Assembly: GCA_028571685.1 (NCBI GenBank)
Contig: CM053140.1
Coordinates: forward strand, 219,065,323-219,129,322
Source of the DNA: Heterohyrax brucei
Lineage: Eukaryota; Chordata; Mammalia; Hyracoidea; Procaviidae
Direction: 5' to 3'
Length of the DNA stretch: 64,000 nt
Numbering within the stretch: position 1 is the stretch's first letter; every line of letters begins with the position of its first letter. A program made the translations under genes and the position numbers. The notes under the pieces are model-generated. The model was not told the origin of the DNA. It was given only the letters and a program-made list of their open reading frames with translations, and did not search any database. Of this stretch, positions 22,315 through 34,635 are shown piece after piece.

Positions 22315-22900
22315 AGTAAGAAGCCACGACTACCCTCCTGCCACCTTCCTGCGGTCTGGCACTGTCTCTTTGATCAGAAGGCTGGTGAGGGGGCAGGGCA
22401 GGAGAGGCGAGCTGGAAAGAACCGTAGCACTCTAGCTTTGTGCACAGCAATTTTCCATTACAGGAGAACTGAACAGAAGTTGAAATGCGAGGCCCAGTGC
22501 TCTGTTGCCAAGGTTGGTGGCTCTGCTGATTGCTCACTCTCAGTCTGCTGCTGGAACCTTGCCCACTTGGCAGCTTTGAAAGGACTTACCCTTTCTCTGT
22601 GTTGTGAGTGAAGGGGAGCCAGGAGAGAGCCACATGACAATAAGGTTGCCAGCTGACACCTTTGTGATGTCAGCAGGCTCAGGAGACTGCCTGGCTTAGG
22701 GAAAGAAGGTTCTTGCCTCACCTCTGGGTGATGTGGGGGTCTTTTCTACATCTCGGTAAACTGGCTGTCCCTGGGGGAGTCCAGCTTCTTGGGCAGGGTC
22801 CTATAGTAGGTGAGCACGTGGGGGCGGGAGTGAGCCTTGTGTGAATGGCCAGAATGTGGCTGGATCTGTCTGTGTCAGCTCTCCATGGAGGTGTAGCCTT
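22315..22900 (-). promoter_or_regulatory. LRRC52 5'UTR and proximal promoter region (putative)
   Basis: The region directly upstream of the LRRC52 ATG has few CpGs and no clear TATA box near the start. About 500 bp upstream an E-box CACGTG (22815-22820) abuts a GC box GGGGGCGGG (22820-22828). A 123-codon frame (22537-22166) overlaps the ATG in another frame and would be an overlapping upstream ORF if transcription starts above 22537. The transcription start is not known from sequence. Confidence 0.35.
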
Positions 22901-24465
22901 GATTAGGTTAGAAGGGACCTCATAATATGGAACTACAGAGGAAACATGGGAAGTCCGTAGGTCAACTTTTTCACTACTATTGACAAAAATGGCTTGCCTA
23001 AGGTCAGTTCTCAAAGTGAATTTTCTTCTTGAGTTTTGAATTTGGATAGATGACATTTTTTGGTGTTTTCAAGAGAAGTTACCAAAGGGGGACTCTTTTG
23101 AAGTAAAACTCCTCTTATGAGTTGTCTTCCTTCACAATTTTATTTCTAGGTTGTATACATTCCTATCTGCTCTCAGAATGCACACATGTGTGAGTATTTC
23201 TGTAAACCTTTTCAGTAAGTATAAGCTACTCTCCCCACTGTCTCCTTAAATTAAAATTCAAATGTATAAAAAAAAGCTGAGTACAATAACATGAAAATTT
23301 TCTTACTACTTGTATTCTCTTAGGGCTTTAAAAATATTCTCTTAGAACTTTTAAAAAATAGTGAGTGCTGCTCTAATGCCTCTACTGTGACTTTTAATTC
23401 ATTAACTACATGACAAATGATGGGAGGAGAGTCTCTTGAGTGGAGGGATAGAGAATCTGGAAGCTAAACAGTTAGGATCTATTGTTCATTCCATGGAAGA
23501 AGGCCCGTTAAGGCAGAGATGAAGTTAAAGCATCTCAGGAATTAAAATCCATACTTCGGGGAAAATTGGATTGCATTCTTTAAGATATTCACTTGTAACC
23601 TAGCTGTATCTCTCTCTCTCTCTCTATAATAATAACACCCACATTTGGCTTAGCACAGTGCCTGGCACATAGTATATAATAAATATTTATTGAAATAATG
23701 ATGTGTGAATATCTCTAATGGTTTGTTCCCTTTTCTTGCTTCTCTGCCAAAGGAGAAATTAAAAAAGTGAAGTGGATTGTGGTTAGTTAGCTAATGTTTG
23801 ATAGTGTTTATTTACTCAACATTCATAGGGTAACTGGTCATGATTAATATAACGATTTAGGAGTGTTTACCAAATTGTAAGTGATCTTATTCCAGTAGAA
23901 GTTTTGAATACTTAATGACCTGAATGGAAGGGTACACACTGCCCTCAAGTTGACCGAGACTCATAGCAAAGCTATGGGACAGAGTAGAACTGCCCCACAG
24001 GGTTCCCAAGGCTATACATCTTTATGGAAGCAGACTACCACATCTTTTCTGAATGAAAGAATAGCTATGCTAATTGAAGCAGAATTTTATTGATGGAGTA
24101 GCCACTCTTTCTTTGTAATTAAAAGAAAAAAAACTATCAAAAAAATAATTCCTTACTATATGTTATGTTAATTGCCAGGGCAGGAATTTTTCTTTATTCC
24201 ATGGCAGTTTTATAAAGATGATAATAGCAAATTGCTATGTGTTTGTACAAAACCTTTGAGCTACAGATAGTTTTCACATACATGCACTTTAAAAAGTACT
24301 GCTAATTATGAGAAATCATTATTAATCTAAAGATTAGCATATAAAGATTTAAAGAAATACTAATTCAATTTTTTTTCCTCTAAGTTGTGCCTTAGATAAA
24401 GGTATATAGAGCAAATTAGCATCTCATTAAATAATTAATATGTATATATATATTGTTTTGTAGAA
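22901..24465. other. Intergenic DNA upstream of LRRC52
   Basis: Mostly unassigned and AT rich. It holds a short (TC)n run at about 23609-23625 and a MIR/L2 ending at about 23640-23700 ('cacagtgcctggcacatagt'). No exon is seen. Confidence 0.45.
23938..24048 (-). mobile_element. AfroSINE fragment (longer subtype)
   Basis: Tail and body only: 'tgaccgagactcatagcaaa', 'ctatgggacagagtagaact', 'tacatctttatggaagcag'. The head is missing. Confidence 0.75.
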
Positions 24466-24469
24466 TTGG

Positions 24470-25075
24470 TTGCCAACTCCATGATATCTCAACATTCTTC
24501 CCTTCTTGAACCTCGCTTTCCTGTTACCCATTTCGCTGCCCCCTCCTGCCTTCTCGTCTTTGCCCAAGAGCTGGTGTGCCTATTTAGTCTTGTTTTATCG
24601 GTCTTAATCTTTGGCTGAAGGTCGAGCCTCAGATGTGACTTCAGTGCTGAGTTAAAAAGATGTCCAGAGGCCATACTCTTGTGGTTCCCCCAGTCTCTGT
24701 TGACCACTAAGTCTGGTCTCCTTTTTCGTTAGAATTTTTTTCTATATTTTTCTCCAGCTCCATCCTAGACACTGTATTGCGATCCTTGTCAGAGCAGTCA
24801 GCAGTGGTAGCCAGGCACCATCTAGTTGTATTGGGCTAAGTCTGGTGGAGGCTGTAGTAATTGTGGTCCCTTAGTCCTCTAGACTAATCTTTCCCTTGTG
24901 TCTTTGGTTTTCTTCATTCTCCCTTGCTGTAGACAGGATGGGACCAGTGGAGGATCTTAGATGGCCACTCAGAAATTGTGAAGATCCCAGACGCTGCTCA
25001 CCAAAGTAGACTGTAGGACATTTTCTTTATAAACTATGTTCTGTCTATTTAAAGCTGAATATTACTTGAGACCAT
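24470..25075 (-). mobile_element. L1 3'UTR fragment
   Basis: Collinear with the 3'UTR of the other L1 copies: 'cagtcagcagtggtagccag', 'gcaccatctagttgtattg', 'cagacgctgctcaccaaagt'. It contains no ORF2 part. Confidence 0.7.
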
Positions 25076-25365
25076 GGCCCCAGAAGAGGAATTTGGTACA
25101 TGAGGTCTACAGGAAAGAAGAAGTTTCAAGAGTGACTATTTCTTCTGGAAGCTGGGGTGAGAGTATGATTTATTGGTGAGGATGTTGCAAGAATGCTATC
25201 TTCAGAGTGAGATGCTTATTGGCTAACTTGCCAAGACCACTGGAGTGCTTTTTACTGATTCTTCACCTTTTCTTTTCCTCCACTGCTCCTTCGTTTTGAC
25301 TCTTCATTTCCTCAGGGAGCCAGTACTTCCAAGTTTTTCCCATTTAATTTTCTGCCTCCTTTAAA

Positions 25366-25570
25366 GTGCTTGGGTGGCACAAATAATTTGTACTCAGCTA
25401 TGAAGAAATGATTGGCAGATCAAATCTACTGAGTGGTGCCGTGGAAGAAAGATTTAGTGATCTACTTCTGTTAAGATTACAGCCATTGAAAATTTTCTGG
25501 AGTGGAGTTCTGCTTTGACACATGTGGTGTCAACATGATTCAGAACTGACATACAGCAACAGGTTTTGGT
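25366..25570 (+). mobile_element. AfroSINE, longer subtype
   Basis: Head 'gtgcttgggtggcacaaata', then 'gatcaaatctactgagtgg', 'gatctacttctgttaagatt', 'cattgaaaattttctgg', tail 'gattcagaactgacatacag'. This subtype has an extra middle block compared with the 160-bp copies. Confidence 0.75.
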
Positions 25571-25640
25571 TCTCGGTTTATCTGGGTTTTCTCAGGATTT
25601 CCTGTTGGACATATTATGACAAATGCCGTCTTTTAGAAAA

Positions 25641-28368
25641 GTTGTTGTTGTTGTTGTTAGGTGGCATTGAGCCAGTTATGCCTCGTAGCAACCCTATGCA
25701 TAGCAGAACAAAATACTGTCAGTCCTGTGCTATGCCCACAATTGTTTTTATGCTTAAGCCCATCATTGCAGCCACTGTGTCAGTCCATCTCATTGAAGGT
25801 CTTCCTCATTTTTGCTGACCCTCCACTGTGCCAAGCATGATGTTTTCCAGATTCTGGTCACTCCTGACAAAATGTCCAAAGTAGTGAGCTGCAGTCTTGC
25901 TGTCTTTGCTTCCAAGGCACACTCTGGTTGTACTTCTTCCAGGACAGATTTGTTCGTTCTTTTGGCAGTCCATGGTACATTCACTATTCTACTCCATCAC
26001 CACAATTCCAAGGCATCAGTTCTTCTTCTGTCTTCTTTATTCATTGTCTGGCTTCCACATGCATACGACATGATTGCAAATACTATGGCTTAGGTCAGGC
26101 ACACCTTAGTCTTCAAGGTAACATCTTTGCTTTTCAATACTTTAAAGAGGTCCTTTGCAGTAGATTTTCCCAGTGCAATGTGTCTTTTGGTTTCTTGACT
26201 GCTGCTTCCATGGATGCTGATGTTTGATCAAAGTAAAATGAAATCCTCGACCACCTCAATCCTTTCTCCACTTGTAATGATGTTTCTTACTAATCCAGTT
26301 GTGAGGATTTTTGTTTTCTTCATATTGAGGTGCAATCCATACTGAAGGCTGTGGTCTTTGATCTTCATCAGTAACTGCTTCAAGTTTCCATTGCTTCCGT
26401 CAAGCAGGGTTGTGTCGTCTACATAATGCAGGTTGTTAATGAGTTTTCCTTCAATCCTGATGCTTCATTCTTCTTCATGTAGTCCAGCTTCTTGGATTCT
26501 GTGCTTAGCATATTAATTGAAAAGGTATGGTGAAAGGACACTATCTTGACATACGCCTTTCCTGACTTTAAGCAATGCAGTGTCCCCTTGTTCTGTTCAC
26601 ATGACGTCCTCTTGACCCACATATAGATTCCTCACAAGCACAATTAAGTGCTCTGTTATTTCAGTTCTCCGTAATGTCACCCATAATTTGTTACGAACCA
26701 CACAGTCAAATGCCTTTGCATAGTCAAAGAAACACAGGTAAACATCTTTCTGGTATTCTCTGCTTTCAGCCCAAATCTGTCTGACCTCAGTAGTGATATC
26801 CCCAGTTCCATGTGCTACTCTGAATCTGGCTTCAATTTCTGGCAGTTCCCTGTCAGTATGCTGTTGCAGTCACTTTTGAATGCTCTTTAGCAAAATTTTA
26901 CTTGCATGTGATCTTAGTGATATTGTGTGATAATTTTTGTTTTCGGTTGGATCATCTTTCTTGAGAATAGGCATAGATATGAATCTCTTCCAGTTGGTTG
27001 ACCAGGTAGCTGTCCTCTAAATTTCTTGGCATAGGTGAGTGAGCACTTCCAGCACTATATCCATTTGTTGAAACATCTCAATGGATACTCTCCAAAGTCT
27101 TGTTTCTTGCCAATGCCTTTAGTGCAGCTTCAACTTCTTCCTTCAGTACCATCAGTTCCTCATCATATACTACCTATTGGGAGGGCTGAACAGTGACCAG
27201 TTGTTTCCAGTATAATGACTCTGTGTATTCTTTCAAACTTCTTTTAATGCTTCCTGAATCATTTAATAATTTCCTTGTAGAATTCTTCACTATTGTGACT
27301 CGAGGCTTGAATTTTTTCTTCAGTTCTTTCAGCTTGAGAAATGCAGAGTGTGTTCTTCCCTTTTGGTTTTCTATATCAAGCTCTTTATTTGGTCTTCTGG
27401 AGCTGCCCTTTGAAATCTTCTGTTCAGATCTTTTCCTTTGTGATTGTTTCCTTTTGTTTTAGCTACTTGACATTAAAGGGCAAGTTTCAGAATCTTTCTG
27501 GCATGCAATTTGATATTTTCCTTGTTTCCTGTCTTTTTAATGACCTCTTGCTTCTTTATGGATGGTGTTTTTGGTATCATTCCACAACTCTCTGGTCTTT
27601 GGTTATTAGTGTTCAACACATCAAATCTGTTCTTCAGGTGGTCTCTAAACTCAGGTAGTGTATACTTAAGTTTGTACTTCGGCACTAGTGGACTTGTTTA
27701 AATTGGGCCTTGCGTGTGAACAACTGGTGTTCTGTGCCATAGTCAAACTGGCCTTGTTTTGACTACCGATACCAAGCTTTTCCATCCTTTCTCTCCACAA
27801 ACGTATTCTATTTGATTTCTGTGTATTCTATTGGGTGAGATTCATGTGTATAGTTACCATTTATGTTGGTGAAAAAAATATTGCAGTGAAGTTGTTGGTC
27901 TTGCAAAATTCTGTCATTCAGTCTCCAACATCATTTCTGTCACCAAGGCTGTATTTTCCAGCTGCTGATCCTTCGTCCTTGTTTCTAGCCTCTGCATTCC
28001 AATCACCAGTAATTATCAGTGCATTCTGATTTCACGGTTAGTCAATTTAAGTTTGCAGAAGCTGGTAAAAATCTTTGATTTCTTCATCTCTGGCCTTAGT
28101 GGTTGGTGCATAAATTTGAGTAACAGTTGGGTTAACTGGGCTTCCTTGTAAGCATATGACTATTATCCTATTACTGATAGTATTGTACTTCAGGACAGAC
28201 CTCAAAATGTTCTTTTTGATGATGAATGCAACACGATTCCTCTTCAAGTTTTCAATCCTGACATAGTAAACCATATGATTACTCAATTCAAAATGGCCAA
28301 TACAGGCCCATTCCAGTTTACTAATGTCTAGGATATTGATGTTTATGTGTTCCATTTCATTTCACTTT
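25641..28368 (-). mobile_element. RTE (Bov-B-like) LINE, nearly complete, inactive
   Basis: This 2.7-kb element is the longest RTE copy here; the family's full length is about 3.2 kb. On the minus strand it opens with the endonuclease domain. An open stretch at 28355-28047 starts MEHININILDISKLEWACIG and contains the conserved QIYAPTTKA. A linker region (27685-27473) follows, then the reverse transcriptase (about 27000-26300), where the catalytic box reads YVDD (26414-26425) instead of YADD. It ends in the RTE 3' tail with (CAA)n at 25641-25656. Frameshifts and stops break the single expected ORF. An AfroSINE abuts its 5' end. Confidence 0.92.
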
Positions 28369-28530
28369 GGAAACCCTGGTGGCATGGTGGTTAAGTTCTA
28401 TGGCTGCTAACCAGAAGGTCGGCTCCGTGTGCTTCCAGGGGCTCCTTGGAAACTATTGGGGAGTTGTACTCTGTCCCATGGGTTGCTACGAGTTGGAATC
28501 AATTTGATGGATATGGGTTTGATTTTAGAA
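28369..28530 (+). mobile_element. AfroSINE
   Basis: Head 'ggaaaccctggtggcatggt', 'ctaaccagaaggtcggctcc', body 'ctccttggaaactattgggg', tail 'gctacgagttggaatcaatt'. It lies tail-out against the 5' end of the RTE LINE. Confidence 0.9.
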
Positions 28531-28706
28531 AAGCCTTAGATAAGTAAGTCACACTGGAGGTCATTGATCTATACCAGTCTGCCGTGTCTCCCCGTCTCTG
28601 AAGTACTACCATTTTAACAAAGTGTTATGAATGGTTATTTTCAAAGAATATGTTTAATGCTTGAGGTAGGTGTATGTTTTTTGGTCCTAAAGTTTGAACC
28701 CAAAGC

Positions 28707-28865
28707 AAATGAAACCCATTGTTACTGAGTTGATTCTGACTCGTAGCAACCCTGTAAGTCAGAGTAGAGCTGCTGCATACGGTTTCCAAGAAGCTGCTGG
28801 TACATTCAAACTGTTGACATTTTGGTTATCAGGGCTTTTAACCTTTGTGCTACCAGGGCTCTGAA
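28707..28865 (-). mobile_element. AfroSINE
   Basis: Antisense copy: tail 'tgattctgactcgtagcaac', body 'gtcagagtagagctgctgca', head end 'tgtgctaccagggct'. Confidence 0.88.
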
Positions 28866-29019
28866 GTCCAAATAGCCGCAAACTAATTTTAGCTTTGCCA
28901 GGTTAGGTGAGATCCCTCAAATGTGTTTCTTACTTTTGGACTGTTTGTTAAATAGGGAATAAGAATCAAGAATGCAGCATTTCCCAAACTACCTGACCCA
29001 AGAAATCTTACCCTCACTG

Positions 29020-29135
29020 TGAGAAATCTCTTGTAACTGAGAGACTACTATTTCAGGGATCTTGGTTTAGAAAGTTCTAGACTAAGCTGCTTCTTTTTGG
29101 TTGAGTCACTTAACTTCTCTGGGCCTTATTGTTCT
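29020..29135 (+). repeat. MIR SINE relic
   Basis: Sense MIR piece: 'ttggttgagtcacttaactt' and 'ctctgggccttattgttctc'. Confidence 0.55.
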
Positions 29136-29137
29136 CA

Positions 29138-29182
29138 TATATATATATATGTATGTATATACATATACATGCATATATATTG
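29138..29182. repeat. AT/ATGT microsatellite
   Basis: About 45 bp of alternating AT, ATGT and ATAC units, directly after the MIR piece. Confidence 0.85.
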
Positions 29183-30847
29183 AGGAAGGTGAACTAGATA
29201 ATTTCTAAGTTTCCAACAGACTTCCAAACATCTTTAAAATAGAAAGATTTCAGGCACCTCTCAGCAGGCCAGTTGGTGAAGTATTTTGGGTAGAGAAGAG
29301 AGCCTTCCTACTCTTTCTGTCTATACCAGGCAGCCTCACTTGCTGGCTGGCCCCCAAGATGGAATTTGCTTTCACCAGCAAGCTGCATGAGCAGCTTCGG
29401 TTGTGCAGCTGTGTTATAGCCACATGGATGCTCAGGTGGCTAGGGTGCCCATCCTTCCAGCAGGACAGGTGGTATCAAGTAGGTTCACTGAGAAGACCCT
29501 TATATTAGTATCACCTCACTGACCAACTTGAATTTTGAGAAGAGGCCTCTTTTTAGCTGTGTCTGATGGAGGCACTGCCTTCCTAGCTTAATAATTCCCT
29601 CTCAGGTAAAATCACACAGCTAGATAGCTCTCTTGGTGATCTGCAGAATAGACAAGCATTGGCCCTGATATTATAATAAAGAAAGGGCAGATGGCTTATT
29701 GCAAAATGAACACAAATTAGAAATTTGAGCTCTTTTAATGTAAGGCATTGTGACTTCATAGCCTCCCAGTGCCTTGGTTTCCTTTCTGTAAAACAGATAG
29801 GATGTTCTCTGAGAGCCCTCCCAGTTTTAAATTCCATCAAGACACAGTCTATGCAGGGAGAGGACAAACACTTGGTGTTTTAAGGCCCAGGAAGTAGGGA
29901 CAGAGGCTAAAGTGATCACACAGCACTCGGAAGATGTCCATAAATTTTAGCTATTAAATAATCCAGTTAGATACCCAGTGCAAGTGGAAAGAGAGATTTA
30001 CATCCAACATAGTTTCATTTGCTCAGGAGAAAAATAGTAGAAAGACAGTAGAAAATAGTAGAAAGAACTTTTATAATTAAAAGTTCTGAGTGCTCATCAC
30101 CCACTCAGGACTTACATGGGGTCAACTATCTATGACTCCACAAGTCAGCAGTTCTGCTACCAGTCAGGGCATGTCTGTTCAGCTTCCAAGAATACCAATA
30201 TTTCAACTTTTTTGTGTAGAAGCCGCTTCTGGGGTCCAGTGTTCTCCAGGCTTTGACTACAGAGGCCTTTTTCAGCAAGATCATCTAAGAGGGAGTGGGA
30301 CGTGGGGCCAGTTCTGTGGAAAGCAGAGTACAGTGTTCAAGGTCAGCCTTGAGGGAAAAAGTTCCAAACAAGCTGAGTTGGGCAGGGCTTGAGGGATGAC
30401 TTTCTATTTCTCTATCTATATGTGAGACTTGGGCCTTTTTTAAGTACCAGCTTGTGTTTTTTCCTTCAGGCTGGCCATCCATCCCAGTTTGGGAGATTGG
30501 ACCCTTACAAGTGCAGGTCAGAGAAAACCACTCGAGTCGGCTATGTCCCCCAGGGATGTTTTTGTTTTCAGGGTTTGTCAGCATCACACATGTGTATAGC
30601 ATTCATCATCCAAGCAAAGCCTGAGGGAACCTTACGTGGCATACAGTGTGGTGTGGGGGGCGGGGAGGGAAATTAGATCATGTTTTTAGCTAACAGAATA
30701 TCTGTGTGCTACTGCCCATGGCTAGGCTTGTGTGTAATAGTTACCATGCCTGAAACGTGGACTGTAACTTAGCCAGTGATGGCAGCTACCCCAGCCCGTT
30801 GATGTGGAAGGAAAATGAGGATCATCTTTTGTAGGTGTGTTGTACAT
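29183..30847. other. Intergenic DNA, nothing recognised
   Basis: Frames at 29583-29867, 30090-30392, 30285-30602 and 30389-30676 overlap each other on both strands and show no family features. A short G-rich run (about 30655-30668) is the only compositional oddity. Confidence 0.4.
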
Positions 30848-31010
30848 TTAAGAGCCCAGGTGGTGAAGTGGTTAAGCATTTGGCCGCTCATCAAAACATC
30901 AGCCATTGGAATCCACCAGCTCCTCTTTAGAAATTCTATGGAGCAGCTCTATGCTGTCCTGTAAAGGTTGCTATGAGTCAGAATTAACTTGATGACAATG
31001 GGTTTGAACA
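30848..31010 (+). mobile_element. AfroSINE
   Basis: Head 'aagagcccaggtggtgaagt', 'ggttaagcatttggccgctc', body 'tctatggagcagctctatgc', tail 'ctatgagtcagaattaactt'. Confidence 0.88.
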
Positions 31011-31084
31011 TTTTGGCGTGGGAGAGACAACTGTACTGTAGTGTGTGCTTGAGATGAGAAAAGTTTTCAGTGAGTAACAGCAGG

Positions 31085-31205
31085 TGAGCCCTTTAGCTTC
31101 TGTGGCATTAGTTTCCCTTTCTGTAAAATTGTTATTTGTTGCCATTGACTAGGAATGATTAATACTGCTTTCTAGGGGTGTCATGAAGATTGTATATGAT
31201 TTAAT
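31085..31205 (+). repeat. MIR SINE relic
   Basis: Sense MIR: 'tagtttccctttctgtaaaa' and 'gggtgtcatgaagattg'. Confidence 0.55.
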
Positions 31206-31370
31206 GAGCACAAACGACTACTGTTCACTATCTACTTTATGTCAGGCACATGCTTCTCCCAGCAACACAATGAGTCAGGTATCACAACCCTCATCTGATA
31301 AATGAAGAAGCAGAAACTCTCAGAGGGGCTACTTGCTCAAGGTCACAGAGCTGGGGTGTAGTGGAGACGG
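31206..31370 (-). repeat. MIR SINE relic, opposite to the previous one
   Basis: Antisense MIR: 'ctgataaatgaagaagcaga', 'cttgctcaaggtcacagagc', 'tggggtgtagtgg'. Confidence 0.65.
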
Positions 31371-31479
31371 TATTTTGTTCAGGAAGTTTCACACCTGAGT
31401 ACAAGCTCTTAGCTAGTAAGCTATTTTATGTGCAAATGCCTCAAAATGCTCATTATTGTTTTAAGTGGCTCTTAGTGCT

Positions 31480-31648
31480 AAATAGGATCTTTGGTAGGGC
31501 AGTGGTTAAGTGCTTGATTGACAATCAGAAAGTGATCAGTTTGAACTTACCAGCTACTCAGGGGAGAAAGATGTGGCAGTTTTACTCTGTCCTGTAGGGT
31601 TGCTATGAGCCAGAATCAACTTGACGGCAGGGGGTTTGGATTGTTTTT
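31480..31648 (+). mobile_element. AfroSINE
   Basis: Head 'ggtagggcagtggttaagtg', 'cttgattgacaatcagaaag', tail 'gctatgagccagaatcaact'. Confidence 0.85.
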
Positions 31649-31689
31649 TGGGTGAGTACTAAACGGTACCCTGACTTAAAAAAACTTAA

Positions 31690-31908
31690 CAACAAACAAA
31701 TCTGTTCTCATTGAGTCAGTTCCGACTCCTGGGGGCTCCATGTGTTTCAGAGTAGATATGCACTCTGTAGGGTTTTCAGTGGCTGTACTCTTTATGAAAA
31801 CACATTGCCAGGCTTTCCTTCTGTGGTGCTGCTGGGTGAATCTGAACTGCCAACCTTTTGGTTAGTAGCTGAGTGCAAACTATTGGTACTATCCAGTGAC
31901 TCTGACTC
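31690..31908 (-). mobile_element. AfroSINE, longer subtype
   Basis: Antisense copy of the longer subtype: tail 'tgagtcagttccgactcctg', 'gtagggttttcagtggctgt', 'caggctttccttctgtggtg', 'aaccttttggttagtagctg'. Confidence 0.85.
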
Positions 31909-31932
31909 TGGATGAGATCAAACTACAGTTTT

Positions 31933-32090
31933 TCATGGTTAAGTGCTGTGGCTGCTAAACAAAAGGTTGGCAGTTCAAATCTACCGGGTGCTCCTAGGAA
32001 ACTCTATGGGGCAGTTCTACACTGTCCTATAGGATCACTGTGAGACGATATTGACTTGACAGCAGTGGGTTTGGTTTTGGGTTTTATCTA
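31933..32090 (+). mobile_element. AfroSINE
   Basis: 'ggttaagtgctgtggctgct', 'aaacaaaaggttggcagttc', 'aaactctatggggcagttct', tail 'attgacttgacagcagtggg'. One of the best preserved copies, although its first bases are missing. Confidence 0.9.
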
Positions 32091-34635
32091 TGTTTTGTGG
32101 TCCCTTATCTTTCAAAAAACTTATAATACTTTTTAGGCTTAAAATTCTTTTGTTTTTTTTTTTAAAAAGTTACTTTTATTGTGATGAAGTGAAAGTTTAT
32201 GATCTAAGTCAACTTGCAATATAAAACTGCACACATGTCCCTGCAATTTTGTATGTTCTCCTATCCCTGTGGCAGTACACTCCTGACTTCCATTCTGTAC
32301 GTCCAGTATTCATTCAAACAACACTTTTCCCCTCATTTCCACCTTCACACCTCACCTCTCGAGAGAAGCTGGCCAGACAGCCTCATATATATATTTAAGC
32401 CAAGAAGTAGACACACCACCTGTATCACTTTATGTCCCACAGTCCAGTCTAATTTTTGTCTGAAGAGTTGGCTTCAGTCCCGGGCTAGCAACAAGTCCAG
32501 GGCCCATGCTTTCCGGGGGCCTTCCAGACTGTCAGACCATCAAGTCTGGTGTTTTAATAGAGTTCTAGATATGGACCCCACCACACCCCTCAATGACTCT
32601 TTTTTGCTCTGCTACATCAGCGACTTTACGTTGTTTTTCCTGTCAGGGCAGTCTTTGGTGGTGGTCAGGCACCATCTAGTTCTGTTCTCCAGCTGATACA
32701 GTCTTCTAATCATATGGGTCCTTCCGTCTCCTGGGCTCAATTTTCCTCATGATTTTGATGTTTTTTAGGTGGGCTAGAACCAATTGATGTTCCTTAGATG
32801 TCAGCTTGCTGGCCTTTAAGACCCCAGGCACTACTCACTGATATGTGGTGCAGAATACTCTCTTAGGAAAAGACTTGTTATGCCAATTGACCTCTGTGTA
32901 CCCTGAAAGCATGGACCCCAGACCCTTGTCCATGCTACTCTGTCACTTGAAATGTTGGGTTGAATTTAGAAAACCTTTTAGCTTTTAGTGCATTGTGTCC
33001 CACTGCGTACTGTCACTCCATTCACTTAACCAAATTCCTGTTGACTATCTAGTCTATGAATAACCCTCTCCCTCCCTCCCCACCCTTGCACCCAACAAAG
33101 AGTGTTTTTTCTGTGCATAAGTCTTGAGGCCTTATGACAGTGGTCTCATACAATATTTATCCTTTTGCTGCTGACTGATTTCATGCAGCATAATATCTTC
33201 CAGTTGATTCCAGGTTATGTTTCCTGAAATCTTCATTACTCTTTATCATTGCATAATGTTCCATTGTGTATATATACCATAGCTGGATTATCCATACATC
33301 TGTTAATGGGCACCTAGGTTGATTCCATCTTTTTGCCATTGTGGACAATGCTGTTTGTGTGACACCCTTATTTCTGTAGAATGTATTCCAAGCAGTGACA
33401 TTGCTGTATAATTTTAGTATTTCTACTTCTAGCTTTTTTAAGAAAGCATCAAATTGCTTTCCAATATACTCTTTTACATTCCCACCAGTTGTGTAGAAGA
33501 GTTCCAATCTCTCCACAGCCCCTCCAACATTTACTATTTTGTTTTTTTGGATTCGTGCCATCCTCGCTGGTGTGAGATGGTATCTCATTATGGCTTTGAT
33601 TTGGATTTTTCTAATGGCTAATGGAATAGTGAGCATTTCCTCATGTGTCTTTTGGCTGCCTGGGTGTCTCCTTTGGTGAAGTGTCTGCCCATACCCTTTG
33701 CCCATTGTGTAATTGGGTTATTTCTCTTTTTGTTATTGATATTTTGCAGTACCTTGTAGATATGAAAAATAGATGCTGATCAGATTCATGGTTGCCAAAT
33801 ATTTTTCCCAGTCTATAGGTTGTCTTTTTGTTTTTGAGTAAAGTCTTTGGATGAACTTAAGTGTTTGATTTTTAGTAGTTCCAATTTATCTGTTTTTTAT
33901 TCTGCTGCTGTACATTATTAGTAATATTTTGTAGTCTATTTATTCCATGTATTAGGGCTTCCAGTGTTGTCCCTTTTTCTTCCATAATCTTTGGCAGTTT
34001 AGATTTGATTAGGTCTTCGATCCATTTTGAGTCTGTTTTTGTATACGGTGTGAAATATGTGTCTTGTTTCAATTTTTTACACATGGATATCCAGTTTTGC
34101 CAACACCATTTGTTAAAGAGACTTATTTCCCCAGTTCATGGACTTCGGGGCCTTTGTCAAATACCAGCTGCTTATTGGTGGATAGCGTTACTTCTGGATT
34201 CGCTATTCTGTTCCTCTAGTCTATGTATCTGTTTTTGTACCAGTACCAGGCTGTTTTGACTATTGCGTATTAGGTTCTAAGGTCAGGTAGTTTGAAGCTT
34301 CCCGCTTTGTTCCTCTTCTTCAGTAATGCTTTCATTATCCGAGGCTTCTTCCCTTTTGAAACAAAGTTGGTGATTTGTTTCCCTTCTCATTAAAAACTGA
34401 TATTGGTATTTGTATTGAGATTGTGCTGTATGTATAGATCACTTTAGGTGGAATAGATATTTTCACAAAGTTAACTCTTCCTATCCATGAGCAAGATAGG
34501 TTTCTCCACTTACATAACTCTCATTTGGTTTCCTTCAGTAGGGTCTTGTAATTTTCTTTGTATTAGTCTCTTACATCTCTGGTTAGATTTAATTCCTAGG
34601 CATTTTATCTTCTTGAGTGCTATTGTAAGCAGTAT

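Noticed and set aside
27193..27701. Plus-strand ORFs of 89-105 codons
   Set aside because: They are antisense to the RTE LINE, whose minus-strand coding content explains the low stop density.
32214..32696. 160-codon plus-strand ORF
   Set aside because: It is antisense to the L1 3'UTR, and the homologous positions in the other L1 copies (39600, 60550) do not keep the frame.
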